Shown here one piece after another: positions 8,209-15,605 of a stretch of 64,000 nucleotides of DNA. Below the pieces are notes generated by a model, which made no database searches, was not told the origin of the DNA, and saw only the letters and a program-made list of their open reading frames with translations. The stretch is from positions 124,001-188,000 of the forward strand of contig JADJPY010000012.1 of the NCBI GenBank assembly GCA_016713005.1, read 5' to 3'. A program made the position numbers and the translations under genes. The stretch is from Ramlibacter sp. (GTDB lineage Bacteria; Pseudomonadota; Gammaproteobacteria; Burkholderiales; Burkholderiaceae_C). Position 1 is the first letter of the stretch. Each line of letters opens with the position of its first letter.

Positions 8209-10206
8209 ATGTTTCACAAGATCCTGATCGCCAACCGGGGCGAAATCGCCTGCCGCGTGGCCGCCACCGCCCGCCGCATGGCCGTGAAAACCGTGGCCGT
8301 CTATTCGGACGCGGATGCCCACGCCAAGCATGTGGCGGCGTGCGACGAAGCGGTGCACATCGGTGGCAGCGCGCCGCGTGACAGCTACCTGCGCTGGGAA
8401 AAGATCATCGAGGCGGCCAGGGTCACCGGCGCGCAGGCCATTCACCCGGGCTACGGCTTCCTGAGCGAGAACGAGGAGTTTGCCCAGGCCTGTGCTGATG
8501 CAGGCCTGGTATTCATCGGCCCGCCGGCGTCGGCCATCCAGGCCATGGGGCTGAAGGCCGAATCCAAGCAGCTCATGGAAAAAGCCGGTGTGCCGCTGGT
8601 GCCGGGCTACCACGGTGCAGGGCAAGACCCTGCGATGCTCAAGGCCGAGGCCGGCCGCATCGGCTACCCGGTGCTGATCAAGGCGAGCGCGGGTGGCGGT
8701 GGCAAGGGCATGCGCGCGGTGGACAAGGCCGAAGACTTTGACGCCGCGCTGGCCTCCTGCAAGCGCGAAGCCAAAAACAGTTTTGGCGACGACGCGGTGC
8801 TGATCGAGAAGTATGTGCAACGTCCGCGCCACATCGAGATCCAGGTGTTCGGCGACACGCAGGGCAACTGTGTCTACCTGTTTGAGCGGGACTGTTCCGT
8901 GCAGCGACGCCACCAGAAGGTGCTGGAAGAAGCACCGGCGCCCGGCATGACGCCGGCCATGCGCCAGCAGATGGGCGAGGCGGCCGTGGCAGCGGCGCGG
9001 GCCGTGAACTACGTGGGCGCCGGCACCGTGGAATTCATCGTGGAACAGAAGCCGGACGGCACCATGAGTTTCTTCTTCATGGAAATGAACACCCGGCTGC
9101 AGGTGGAGCACCCCGTGACAGAAGCCATCACCGGGCTGGACCTGGTGGAGTGGCAGCTGCGTGTGGCCAGCGGCGAGCCGTTGCCGCTGAAGCAGGAAGA
9201 CCTGCGCATCACCGGCCATGCCATCGAGGCGCGCATCTGCGCCGAGAACCCCGACAACAACTTCCTGCCGGCCACCGGCACGCTGGCCGTGTACCGCAAG
9301 CCGGCCTGCACGGCGTTCGAGCGAGGCGCGGTGCGCGTGGACGACGGTGTGCGCGAGGGCGACGCCATCAGCCCGTTCTATGACTCCATGATTGCCAAGC
9401 TCATCGTGCACGGCGCTACGCGTGCCGAAGCGCTGGCGCGGCTGGACGAAGCACTGGCGCACACCCACATCGTGGGCCTGGCAACCAATGTGCAGTTCCT
9501 GCGCCATGTGGTGCGCAGCCCCTCGTTTGCGCAGGCCAACCTGGACACGGCGCTGATCTCGCGCGAACAGGCCGTGCTGTTCCACCAGGAGCCGCTGGGC
9601 CTGCCGCTGGCGGCGGCCGCTGCCGTGGCGCAGGCGCTGCTGGACGAAAGGGCCGCCGAGGGGCCCGACCCCTTCAGCCGCCGCGACGGCTGGCGCTCAC
9701 ATGGCATCAATATCCGGCGCTTCGCGTTCGAGTTTCATGGCGAACCGGCACCCGCAGAGCTGAAGTACCTGCACGATGGTGGATTGATCCTGAGCGTCGG
9801 CGGCGTGTCCGGCCCACTGCAGTTTGGCGTGACGTCGGACGGTCTGGATGTGCAGTACAGCGGGCAACGCGGCGCGGTGACGGTGTACGCGCAAGGCGAG
9901 ACCGACCATGTGTTTGCTGCGCAAGGTGCCACGCAAATCCTGAATATCGACCTGCTCGCGCATGCCGGCGAGGCGCATGCCGAAGTGGGGCGCCTGACGG
10001 CACCGATGCCGGGGAAGGTGGTGTCGTTCGCAGTGAAGGCGGGCGACAAGGTCAGCAAGGGACAGGCCCTGGCCGTGATGGAGGCCATGAAGATGGAACA
10101 CACCATCGCCGCACCGGCCGACGGCACGGTGGCCGAACTTCTCTACGTCCCCGGCGACCAGGTGGCCGAGGGCGCGGAGCTTCTGAAACTTGCAGCACCA
10201 CAATAG
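8209..10206 (+). CDS. liuD: 3-methylcrotonyl-CoA carboxylase, biotin-containing (alpha) subunit
   Basis: 665 residues. Biotin carboxylase domain at ~1-447 (KILIANRGEIACRV at the start, HPGYGFLSEN, ATP-grasp glycine loop KASAGGGGKGMR, EMNTRLQVEHPVTE), a linker/BT region, then a biotinyl-lipoyl domain at ~595-665 with the attachment motif AMKMEH, Lys628. It carboxylates its biotin with bicarbonate and ATP and hands CO2 to the LiuB subunit. Length and order match MCC alpha. The ATG directly follows the TAG of the DUF4126 gene, implying coupling. Confidence 0.93.
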   Translation: MFHKILIANRGEIACRVAATARRMAVKTVAVYSDADAHAKHVAACDEAVHIGGSAPRDSYLRWEKIIEAARVTGAQAIHPGYGFLSENEEFAQACADAGLVFIGPPASAIQAMGLKAESKQLMEKAGVPLVPGYHGAGQDPAMLKAEAGRIGYPVLIKASAGGGGKGMRAVDKAEDFDAALASCKREAKNSFGDDAVLIEKYVQRPRHIEIQVFGDTQGNCVYLFERDCSVQRRHQKVLEEAPAPGMTPAMRQQMGEAAVAAARAVNYVGAGTVEFIVEQKPDGTMSFFFMEMNTRLQVEHPVTEAITGLDLVEWQLRVASGEPLPLKQEDLRITGHAIEARICAENPDNNFLPATGTLAVYRKPACTAFERGAVRVDDGVREGDAISPFYDSMIAKLIVHGATRAEALARLDEALAHTHIVGLATNVQFLRHVVRSPSFAQANLDTALISREQAVLFHQEPLGLPLAAAAAVAQALLDERAAEGPDPFSRRDGWRSHGINIRRFAFEFHGEPAPAELKYLHDGGLILSVGGVSGPLQFGVTSDGLDVQYSGQRGAVTVYAQGETDHVFAAQGATQILNIDLLAHAGEAHAEVGRLTAPMPGKVVSFAVKAGDKVSKGQALAVMEAMKMEHTIAAPADGTVAELLYVPGDQVAEGAELLKLAAPQ

Positions 10207-10210
10207 GCGC

Positions 10211-11131
10211 ATGCGCATCACGTTCTGTTGCTCCCAGACCAATGCCGGGCCGTGGTTGTCGGGCTTTCGCGCCGAGATCCCGGGCGTGGACATCAGTGAA
10301 TGGGCGGCAGGGGCGCCTGAGGCGGATTACGCCGTGGTCTGGGCTCCGCCACAGCAGTTTCTGGACGAGCAGCCAGGGCTGCGTGGCATCTTCAACATCG
10401 GTGCGGGCGTGGATGCGCTGCTCCAGCTGAAGTTGCCACCTGCCGCGAAGGTCGTGAGGCTGGACGACGCGGGCATGTCGGTGCAGATGGCGGAATTCGT
10501 GTGCCACGCTGTGATCCGCCACTTCCGCGAGTTCGACGGATATGAGCAGGACGTGGCCCTGGGCAAATGGTCTTACCGCAAGCCGCGGCTGCGCACCGAC
10601 TTTCCAGTAGGTGTCATGGGACTGGGTGTGCTGGGCGAACGCGTCGCGCGTTCCGTGGCGCAATTTGACTTTCCGGTCAATGGCTGGAGTCGCTCGGGCA
10701 AGTCAATTGACGGAGTCCGTGTGTTTTGCGGTGCGTCGCAACTCCACGGGTTTCTGGCGGCCACACGCGTCCTGGTGTGCCTGCTCCCCCTGACACCGGA
10801 CACGCGGGACATCATGGACCATGAGATGCTGTCGCTGCTGCGCCCAGGTGGGTATGTGATCAACGTGGCGCGCGGCGCGCACCTTGTGGACAGCGACCTG
10901 ATCGCGTTGCTGGACAGTGGGCACCTGGCTGGCGCCACGCTGGACGTGTTCCGAACCGAGCCGCTGCCGGCAGAGCACCCGTTCTGGCGCCATCCGAAAA
11001 TCACCGTCACGCCGCACACCTCGGCCCGCACCCTGCGCGAGGAGAGCATCGCGCAGATTGCAGGCAAGATACTGGCCTTGCAGCGCGGAGAGCCCGTAGC
11101 CGGTGTGGTTGACCTCGCTCGCGGATACTAG
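10211..11131 (+). CDS. D-2-hydroxyacid dehydrogenase, glyoxylate/hydroxypyruvate reductase A type
   Basis: 306-residue NAD(P)-dependent oxidoreductase. Rossmann motif MGLGVLGERVAR near residues 135-146; the substrate-domain arginine lies in NVARGAHL; the C-terminal catalytic His is in TPHTSA. The short N-terminal domain and overall length fit the GhrA subgroup, which reduces glyoxylate and hydroxypyruvate. Its role in a leucine operon is not obvious: it might recycle a 2-keto/2-hydroxy acid such as 2-ketoisocaproate. It begins 4 bases after liuD and is followed 8 bases later by the HMG-CoA lyase. Confidence 0.85.
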   Translation: MRITFCCSQTNAGPWLSGFRAEIPGVDISEWAAGAPEADYAVVWAPPQQFLDEQPGLRGIFNIGAGVDALLQLKLPPAAKVVRLDDAGMSVQMAEFVCHAVIRHFREFDGYEQDVALGKWSYRKPRLRTDFPVGVMGLGVLGERVARSVAQFDFPVNGWSRSGKSIDGVRVFCGASQLHGFLAATRVLVCLLPLTPDTRDIMDHEMLSLLRPGGYVINVARGAHLVDSDLIALLDSGHLAGATLDVFRTEPLPAEHPFWRHPKITVTPHTSARTLREESIAQIAGKILALQRGEPVAGVVDLARGY

Positions 11132-11139
11132 GAGTCACC

Positions 11140-12060
11140 ATGAAACTGCCTTCCAGAGTCAAGCTCGTCGATGTGGGGCCCCGCGACGGCCTGCAGAATG
11201 AAAAGCAGCCCGTGCCCGCCGAAGTCAAGATCGGCCTGGTGCACCGCCTGCAGGACGCGGGCCTTACGGAAATCGAGGTCACCAGCTTCGTCAGCCCCAA
11301 GTGGGTGCCACAGATGGCCGACAACGCCGAAGTCATGGCCGGCATCCAGCGCAAGCCCGGTGTGCGCTATTCGGTGCTCACCCCCAACATGAAGGGTTTT
11401 GAGGCCGCGGTGGCCCCGGCCCGCGCTTTCTGGCCCGACGAGATCGTGGTGTTTGCCGCCGCGAGCGAGGCCTTCAGCCAGAAGAACATCAATTGCTCAA
11501 TCGCCGAGAGCATCGAGCGCTTTGCGCCCGTGGTGGAAGCGGCCCGCGCCAAGGGCATTTTTGTGCGTGGAGCCATCTCGTGCGCTGTGGGTTGCCCGTA
11601 TGAGGGTGACATTCCGGTGGAGCGCGTGGACCTGGTGGCCCGGCTGCTGAAGCAGATAGGCGTGCAGCATGTGGGCGTGGCCGACACCATTGGCGTGGGC
11701 ACACCGGTCAAGGTGCAGCGGGCCATGGAGGCCGCGCTCAAGCACTATGCGCTGGACGATGTGTCGGGCCACTTCCACGACACCTATGGCCAGGCGCTGG
11801 GCAACACCCTGGCCACGCTGGAGCTGGGCGTGTGGCAGTACGACACCTCGTCGGCCGGCCTGGGCGGCTGCCCCTATGCCAAGGGCGCCACCGGCAACGT
11901 GGCCACCGAAGACGTGGTCTACATGCTGCACGGCATGGGGATCGATACCGGCATCGACCTGGACAAACTGATCGATGCGGGCAAGTACATCAGTGACCAC
12001 CTGGGGCGCAAGCCCAACTCGCGCGCGTCTACCGCCATCCTCAACAAGAGGGCGGGGTGA
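11140..12060 (+). CDS. liuE: Hydroxymethylglutaryl-CoA lyase
   Basis: Splits HMG-CoA into acetoacetate and acetyl-CoA, the last step of leucine breakdown. 306 residues, TIM-barrel of the DRE-metallolyase group. VGPRDGLQNE near residue 12 is the family signature, SGHFHDTYGQALGN supplies metal-binding histidines, and GLGGCPYAKGATGN near 242 holds the conserved active-site cysteine. AGGAGTCACC just before ATG 11140 is a good ribosome-binding site. It completes the MCC-hydratase-lyase pathway encoded upstream. Confidence 0.94.
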   Translation: MKLPSRVKLVDVGPRDGLQNEKQPVPAEVKIGLVHRLQDAGLTEIEVTSFVSPKWVPQMADNAEVMAGIQRKPGVRYSVLTPNMKGFEAAVAPARAFWPDEIVVFAAASEAFSQKNINCSIAESIERFAPVVEAARAKGIFVRGAISCAVGCPYEGDIPVERVDLVARLLKQIGVQHVGVADTIGVGTPVKVQRAMEAALKHYALDDVSGHFHDTYGQALGNTLATLELGVWQYDTSSAGLGGCPYAKGATGNVATEDVVYMLHGMGIDTGIDLDKLIDAGKYISDHLGRKPNSRASTAILNKRAG

Positions 12061-12066
12061 CTTTGC

Positions 12067-12567
12067 ATGTGTGGGGCTGAATTGCACTCGCTGCCGGAGT
12101 CGGTCCAGCGTGTGGCGCGCGCGCTGCAGGACAAGGCTCACCCGCACCTGCCGGTGATGCTGGACGATGCAGCGCGCACCGCGCAGCAGGCAGCGGACGC
12201 CCTGGGCATTGGCGTGGGGCAGATTGCCAAGAGCATCATCTTCAGGCGAAAGTCCGACGATGCAGCGGTGCTTGTCATCACGTCGGGAGACCGGCGCGTG
12301 GATGAGAAGAAGGTGGACGCGCTGGTGGGCAAGACTGGCCGTGCCGATGCCGATTTCGTGCGCAGCAAGACAGGCTATGCGATCGGGGGCGTGCCGCCGC
12401 TGGCGCATGCCACGCCGCCCGTGACGTTGATCGACCGCGAGTTGCTGCGCTTTGACCAGGTGTGGGCGGCGGCTGGCCACCCGCATGGCGTGTTCCGCCT
12501 GCATCCGAACGACCTGCGGCGGCTGACCGGCGCCCCGCTGGCGGATGTGGTCCAGGCTCTGTCGTGA
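12067..12567 (+). CDS. YbaK/EbsC-type aminoacyl-tRNA deacylase
   Basis: 166 residues, INS-like editing fold. Hallmarks: GVGQIAKSIIF with the conserved lysine, SGDRRVDEKK, and AIGGVPPLAH, the Gly-rich loop of the Cys-tRNA(Pro) editing family. It probably removes mischarged amino acid from tRNA in trans; exact specificity (YbaK, ProX or another subgroup) cannot be told from sequence. It lies 6 bases after liuE, with no link to leucine metabolism that I can see. Its TGA is followed three bases later by a copy of the dispersed repeat. Confidence 0.85.
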   Translation: MCGAELHSLPESVQRVARALQDKAHPHLPVMLDDAARTAQQAADALGIGVGQIAKSIIFRRKSDDAAVLVITSGDRRVDEKKVDALVGKTGRADADFVRSKTGYAIGGVPPLAHATPPVTLIDRELLRFDQVWAAAGHPHGVFRLHPNDLRRLTGAPLADVVQALS

Positions 12568-12571
12568 CATC

Positions 12572-12625
12572 TGCTATTGAATCGATAGCGGAAAAGGCAG
12601 ACCTGGTGAGGGCTGGAGGCCAAAA
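12572..12625 (+). repeat. Stem-GGAGGCC repeat, copy b
   Basis: Stem TGCTATTGAATCGATAGC at 12572-12589, then an arm ending GGGCTGGAGGCCAAAA. It fills the ybaK-DUF1289 junction. Its GGAGG (12615-12619) lies 7 bases before an in-frame GTG at 12627, so it appears to supply the ribosome-binding site of the next gene. Confidence 0.75.
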
Positions 12626-12626
12626 T

Positions 12627-12815
12627 GTGCCTTCACCTTGCCTGTCGGTCTGCCGGATGTCGCCCACATCGGAACTCTGCGCCGGCTGCTTTCGCACGCT
12701 GGAGGAAATTGCGGCCTGGAGCCGCCTGGCGGATGCGGACAAGCGTGTCGTCTGGTCGCGAATCGAACAGAGGATTCGTCGGCGCCCTCACCTTGGGCTG
12801 GAGGGCCCCCCATGA
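12627..12815 (+). CDS. DUF1289 small metal-binding-type protein
   Basis: 62 residues from GTG 12627. The four-cysteine pattern PSPCLSVCRM...ELCAGCFRT is diagnostic of DUF1289, a small presumed zinc- or Fe-S-binding protein of unknown function; EIAAWSRL follows as usual. I chose GTG 12627 because the product then starts two residues before the PSPC motif as in relatives, and GGAGG lies 7 bases upstream. A longer form from GTG 12564 (overlapping the ybaK stop) would read through the repeat. It ends in ATGA overlap with the next gene. Confidence 0.8.
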   Translation: MPSPCLSVCRMSPTSELCAGCFRTLEEIAAWSRLADADKRVVWSRIEQRIRRRPHLGLEGPP

Positions 12816-13456
12816 AGCACATCACCTGCTACCTGGACTTCATCTCGCCGTATGCGTACCTGGCGTTCGAGCGGTTGCCGCATGCCCTGCAGGGCCTTGG
12901 CTACAGCGTGACCTACAAGCCGGTCCTGTTTGCCGCACTCCTCAAGCAAAACGGCCAACTCGGTCCGGCGGAAATCGCCGGCAAGCGCGAATGGACCTAC
13001 CGGCAGGTGGCCTGGCTTGCGCGCGAGCATGGCGTAGCGCTGCAGATGCCGTCTGCGCATCCGTTCAATCCGCTGGCGCTGTTGCGGCTCGCCTTGGCGT
13101 GCGGGGACGGTCCGGCGATCAACCGCCATGTGGGCGAAGCGGTGTTCCGCCATGTCTGGCAGGGCGGGGGCGATGCAGAAGACGCTGCGCGGGTGACCGA
13201 ATTGGCCCGGCGTCTGCAACCGCGCCGCTCGCTGGACGATCCTTCTCTCAAGACCTGGTTGAGGCAGAACACCGATGAAGCCCTTGCGCTGGGTTTGTTC
13301 GGCGTGCCGACCTTTGTTGTTGACGGTCAGGTGTTCTGGGGATTCGATGCCCTGCCGGTGCTGCGCGCCTGGATGCAGGGCGATCCGTGGTTTGCGTCCG
13401 CAGCCTGGACCGATGCGGCGCAACTTCCCGTGGCGGTCCAGCGCCAAACGCGCTGA
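12812..13456 (+). CDS. DsbA-family protein, 2-hydroxychromene-2-carboxylate isomerase-like
   Basis: 214 residues, thioredoxin fold of the GST-kappa/HCCA isomerase group. The N-terminal YLDFISPYAYLAFE carries the Ser-Pro that replaces the CXXC of true DsbA and binds glutathione. FGVPTFVVDGQVFWG near 165-180 holds the cis-proline. HCCA isomerases act in naphthalene breakdown, but most family members outside such clusters have unknown glutathione-dependent roles, and there are no aromatic genes beside it. ATG 12812 overlaps the DUF1289 stop. It is the last gene of the operon. Confidence 0.85.
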   Translation: MKHITCYLDFISPYAYLAFERLPHALQGLGYSVTYKPVLFAALLKQNGQLGPAEIAGKREWTYRQVAWLAREHGVALQMPSAHPFNPLALLRLALACGDGPAINRHVGEAVFRHVWQGGGDAEDAARVTELARRLQPRRSLDDPSLKTWLRQNTDEALALGLFGVPTFVVDGQVFWGFDALPVLRAWMQGDPWFASAAWTDAAQLPVAVQRQTR

Positions 13457-13480
13457 GGTCGCATGATGAAACGTCCCCTC

Positions 13481-13493
13481 AGGGTTTCACCCT
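13481..13493 (+). promoter_or_regulatory. 13-bp palindrome AGGGT-TTC-ACCCT
   Basis: Perfect inverted repeat with a 3-base centre, flanked by CTC and AG. It lies 25 bp after the operon's last stop and 150 bp before the MHS transporter. It could be a regulator half-site pair. No T run follows, so I do not call it a terminator. Confidence 0.3.
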
Positions 13494-13509
13494 AGATCGT
13501 CAGTCGACG

Positions 13510-13567
13510 TTCAGTTTGACGCAAGCCCCGGTTGGTTTGGCGCAAGGCGGCGTTGGTTTCGCGTCAG
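13510..13567 (+). repeat. Three direct repeats phased at exactly 21 bp
   Basis: Units start at 13510, 13531 and 13552: TTCAGTTTGACGCAAG, GTTGGTTTGGCGCAAG and GTTGGTTTCGCGTCAG. The first two agree at 12 of 16 positions, the last two at 13. Exact 21-bp spacing places all three on the same face of the helix, as expected for a multimeric activator site upstream of the transporter at 13645. Confidence 0.5.
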
Positions 13568-13602
13568 AGCAGGGTCAGAGCCATCTCCAACAATTCGTGC
13601 AC

Positions 13603-13625
13603 GCCCCGTAGCTCCGGGGCTTTCA
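13603..13625 (+). terminator. Short GC hairpin in the MHS transporter leader
   Basis: GCCCCG-tagctc-CGGGGC followed by TTTCACTTTTTA, ending about 20 bases before ATG 13645. The 6-bp GC stem with a broken T run could act as a weak attenuator or end readthrough from the leucine operon. The GGAG of the gene (13634-13637) is outside it. Confidence 0.35.
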
Positions 13626-13644
13626 CTTTTTACTGGAGACATCC

Positions 13645-15300
13645 ATGGCTACTGCCGCCGCCCGGCCGATGACGCCTGAGGAGAAGAAGGTCATCTTCGC
13701 CTCGTCACTCGGCACCGTTTTTGAGTGGTACGACTTCTACCTGTACGGTTCGCTCGCCGCCATCATTGCCAAGCAGTTCTTTGCCGGACTGGACGCGGGC
13801 TCCGCGTTCATCTTCGCGCTGCTGGCCTTTGCAGCCGGCTTCATCGTCCGTCCGTTTGGCGCCATCTTCTTCGGCCGCCTGGGCGACATGATCGGCCGCA
13901 AGTACACGTTCCTGGTCACCATCCTGATCATGGGCCTGTCCACGTTCATCGTGGGCATCCTGCCGACCTACGCCAGCATCGGCGTGGCCGCACCGATCAT
14001 CCTCATCTGTCTGCGCCTGCTGCAAGGCCTGGCGCTGGGTGGTGAGTACGGTGGTGCCGCCACCTATGTGGCCGAACACGCGCCTCAGGGCAAGCGTGGT
14101 GCGTACACCTCGTGGATCCAGACCACGGCGACGTTGGGCCTGTTCCTGTCGCTGATGGTGATCCTGGGCACGCGGACCCTGATTGGTGAGGCAGCGTTTG
14201 CCGACTGGGGCTGGCGTGTTCCTTTCATCGTGTCCATTGTCCTGCTGGCCGTGTCGGTCTGGATCCGCCTGTCGATGAACGAATCGCCAGCCTTCCAGAA
14301 GATGAAGTCCGAGGGCAAGACCTCCAAAGCTCCCCTGACCGAATCCTTCGGCCAGTGGAAGAACCTCAAGATCGTGATCCTGGCTCTGGTGGGTCTGACC
14401 GCCGGCCAGGCCGTGGTCTGGTACTCGGGCCAGTTCTATGCCCTGTTCTTCCTGACCCAGGCGCTCAAGGTGGACGGTGCAGCGGCGAACATCTACGTGG
14501 CCGTTTCCCTGATCATTGGCACGCCGTTCTTCATCCTGTTTGGTTCGCTGTCCGACAAGATTGGCCGCAAGCCCATCATCATGGCCGGCTGCCTGCTGGC
14601 CGTGCTGACGTACTTCCCGGTGTTCGAGGCGCTGACCAAGGCCGCCAACCCCGACCTGCATGCTGCCCAGCAGAAGAGCAAGGTGCTGGTCACGGCCGAT
14701 CCGGGCGAATGCTCGTTCCAGTTCAACCCGACAGGTACCGTCAAGTTCACCAGCTCGTGCGACATCGCCAAGCAGGTGCTGGCCGGTGCGTCGGTGAGCT
14801 ACGAGAACGCCGTCGCCGCAGCTGGCACGCCCGCCACCATCAAGATTGGCGAGACCGTGATCCAGGGCTACAGCAGCAAGGGCATCACAGCCGATGAAGC
14901 CAAGAAGAAGGACGGCGAGTTCAAGAAAGCCGTGGCCGACGCGCTCAAGGCTGCCGGTTACCCCACCAAGGCTGACATGGCCAAGGTGGACAAGTTCATG
15001 GTCATTGCGATCCTCACCTACCTGGTGATCCTGGTGACCATGGTGTACGGCCCGATCGCAGCGATGCTGGTGGAGATGTTCCCCACGCGCATCCGTTATA
15101 CGTCCATGAGCCTGCCCTACCACATCGGCAACGGCTGGTTCGGCGGCCTGCTGCCGACCACGGCGTTCGCGATCGTGGCGCAGACCGGCAACATGTACAA
15201 CGGCCTGTGGTACCCGATCATCATCGCCGCCATGACCTTCGTCATCGGCACGCTGTTCGTCAAGGAAACCAAGGACGTGGACATCTACGCCCGCGACTGA
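13645..15300 (+). CDS. MFS transporter, metabolite:H+ symporter (MHS) family, with large soluble insert
   Basis: 551-residue inner-membrane carrier. Helix-loop signatures are clear: GTVFEWYDFYLYGS at ~24-37, the loop motif GRLGDMIGRKY near 88, RLLQGLALGGEYGG near 122, and the repeated loop SDKIGRKP after TM8. MHS members carry small organic acids, betaine, citrate or shikimate; the substrate here is not evident. Between TM9 and TM10 (residues ~333-450) a ~115-residue hydrophilic segment interrupts the fold, with cysteines at 356 and 372 that could form a disulfide and a Lys/Ala-rich helix. GGAG lies 7 bases before ATG. Own leader with phased repeats; terminator at 15352. Confidence 0.9.
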   Translation: MATAAARPMTPEEKKVIFASSLGTVFEWYDFYLYGSLAAIIAKQFFAGLDAGSAFIFALLAFAAGFIVRPFGAIFFGRLGDMIGRKYTFLVTILIMGLSTFIVGILPTYASIGVAAPIILICLRLLQGLALGGEYGGAATYVAEHAPQGKRGAYTSWIQTTATLGLFLSLMVILGTRTLIGEAAFADWGWRVPFIVSIVLLAVSVWIRLSMNESPAFQKMKSEGKTSKAPLTESFGQWKNLKIVILALVGLTAGQAVVWYSGQFYALFFLTQALKVDGAAANIYVAVSLIIGTPFFILFGSLSDKIGRKPIIMAGCLLAVLTYFPVFEALTKAANPDLHAAQQKSKVLVTADPGECSFQFNPTGTVKFTSSCDIAKQVLAGASVSYENAVAAAGTPATIKIGETVIQGYSSKGITADEAKKKDGEFKKAVADALKAAGYPTKADMAKVDKFMVIAILTYLVILVTMVYGPIAAMLVEMFPTRIRYTSMSLPYHIGNGWFGGLLPTTAFAIVAQTGNMYNGLWYPIIIAAMTFVIGTLFVKETKDVDIYARD

Positions 15301-15317
15301 TCCTTATCCGGTGGTTC

Positions 15318-15342
15318 CATGGAAGGCGCCTGCTTTCCATGG
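15318..15342 (+). repeat. Inverted repeat after the MHS transporter
   Basis: CCATGGAA and TTCCATGG separated by 9 bases, 18 bp past the stop codon. It can form a hairpin just ahead of the stronger terminator stem; possibly an mRNA-end stabiliser. Confidence 0.4.
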
Positions 15343-15351
15343 CACTCCATG

Positions 15352-15382
15352 AAGGACCTGCCGACTCAGGCGGGTCCTTTGT
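15352..15382 (+). terminator. Rho-independent terminator
   Basis: AAGGACCTGCC (15352-15362), loop GACTCA, then GGCGGGTCCTT (15369-15379) and TTGT. The 11-bp stem has one G-U pair. It ends the MHS transporter transcript; the small ORF at 15411 begins beyond it. Confidence 0.75.
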
Positions 15383-15410
15383 AGATTGACACGATCCCAG
15401 GAGAATTCAC

Positions 15411-15569
15411 GTGTGGAAGATTGCCGTAGGCTTTGTCTTGTTTGCCGCGCTCGCGCTGTTCATCATCATCAAGGGGGGTGACAAGGTTGACATGACCGGC
15501 GAAAAGCACGGCGCAGACGCCGTTCACGCGCCCGAGCCCGCTGCCTCGGCAGCCAGTGCCGCAAAGTAA
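15411..15569 (+). CDS. Small single-span membrane protein
   Basis: 52 residues, GTG start at 15411 with AGGAGA 6 bases upstream. Residues ~3-20 form one hydrophobic helix (IAVGFVLFAALALFIIIK) followed by a hydrophilic tail ending in Ala/Ser/Pro repeats (APEPAASAASAAK). I know no family for it. Its position just behind the transporter suggests an accessory role, though the terminator between them argues for separate or readthrough expression. Confidence 0.55.
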   Translation: MWKIAVGFVLFAALALFIIIKGGDKVDMTGEKHGADAVHAPEPAASAASAAK

Positions 15570-15605
15570 TCAGCAGATGGTGGCGCGGCGGGCAGCAACC
15601 GCCAC

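Noticed and set aside
15576..15605. GTGGCG...CGCCAC inverted pair between the small membrane protein and the binding-protein gene, considered as a bidirectional terminator
   Set aside because: Loop is long and no T run follows on either strand.
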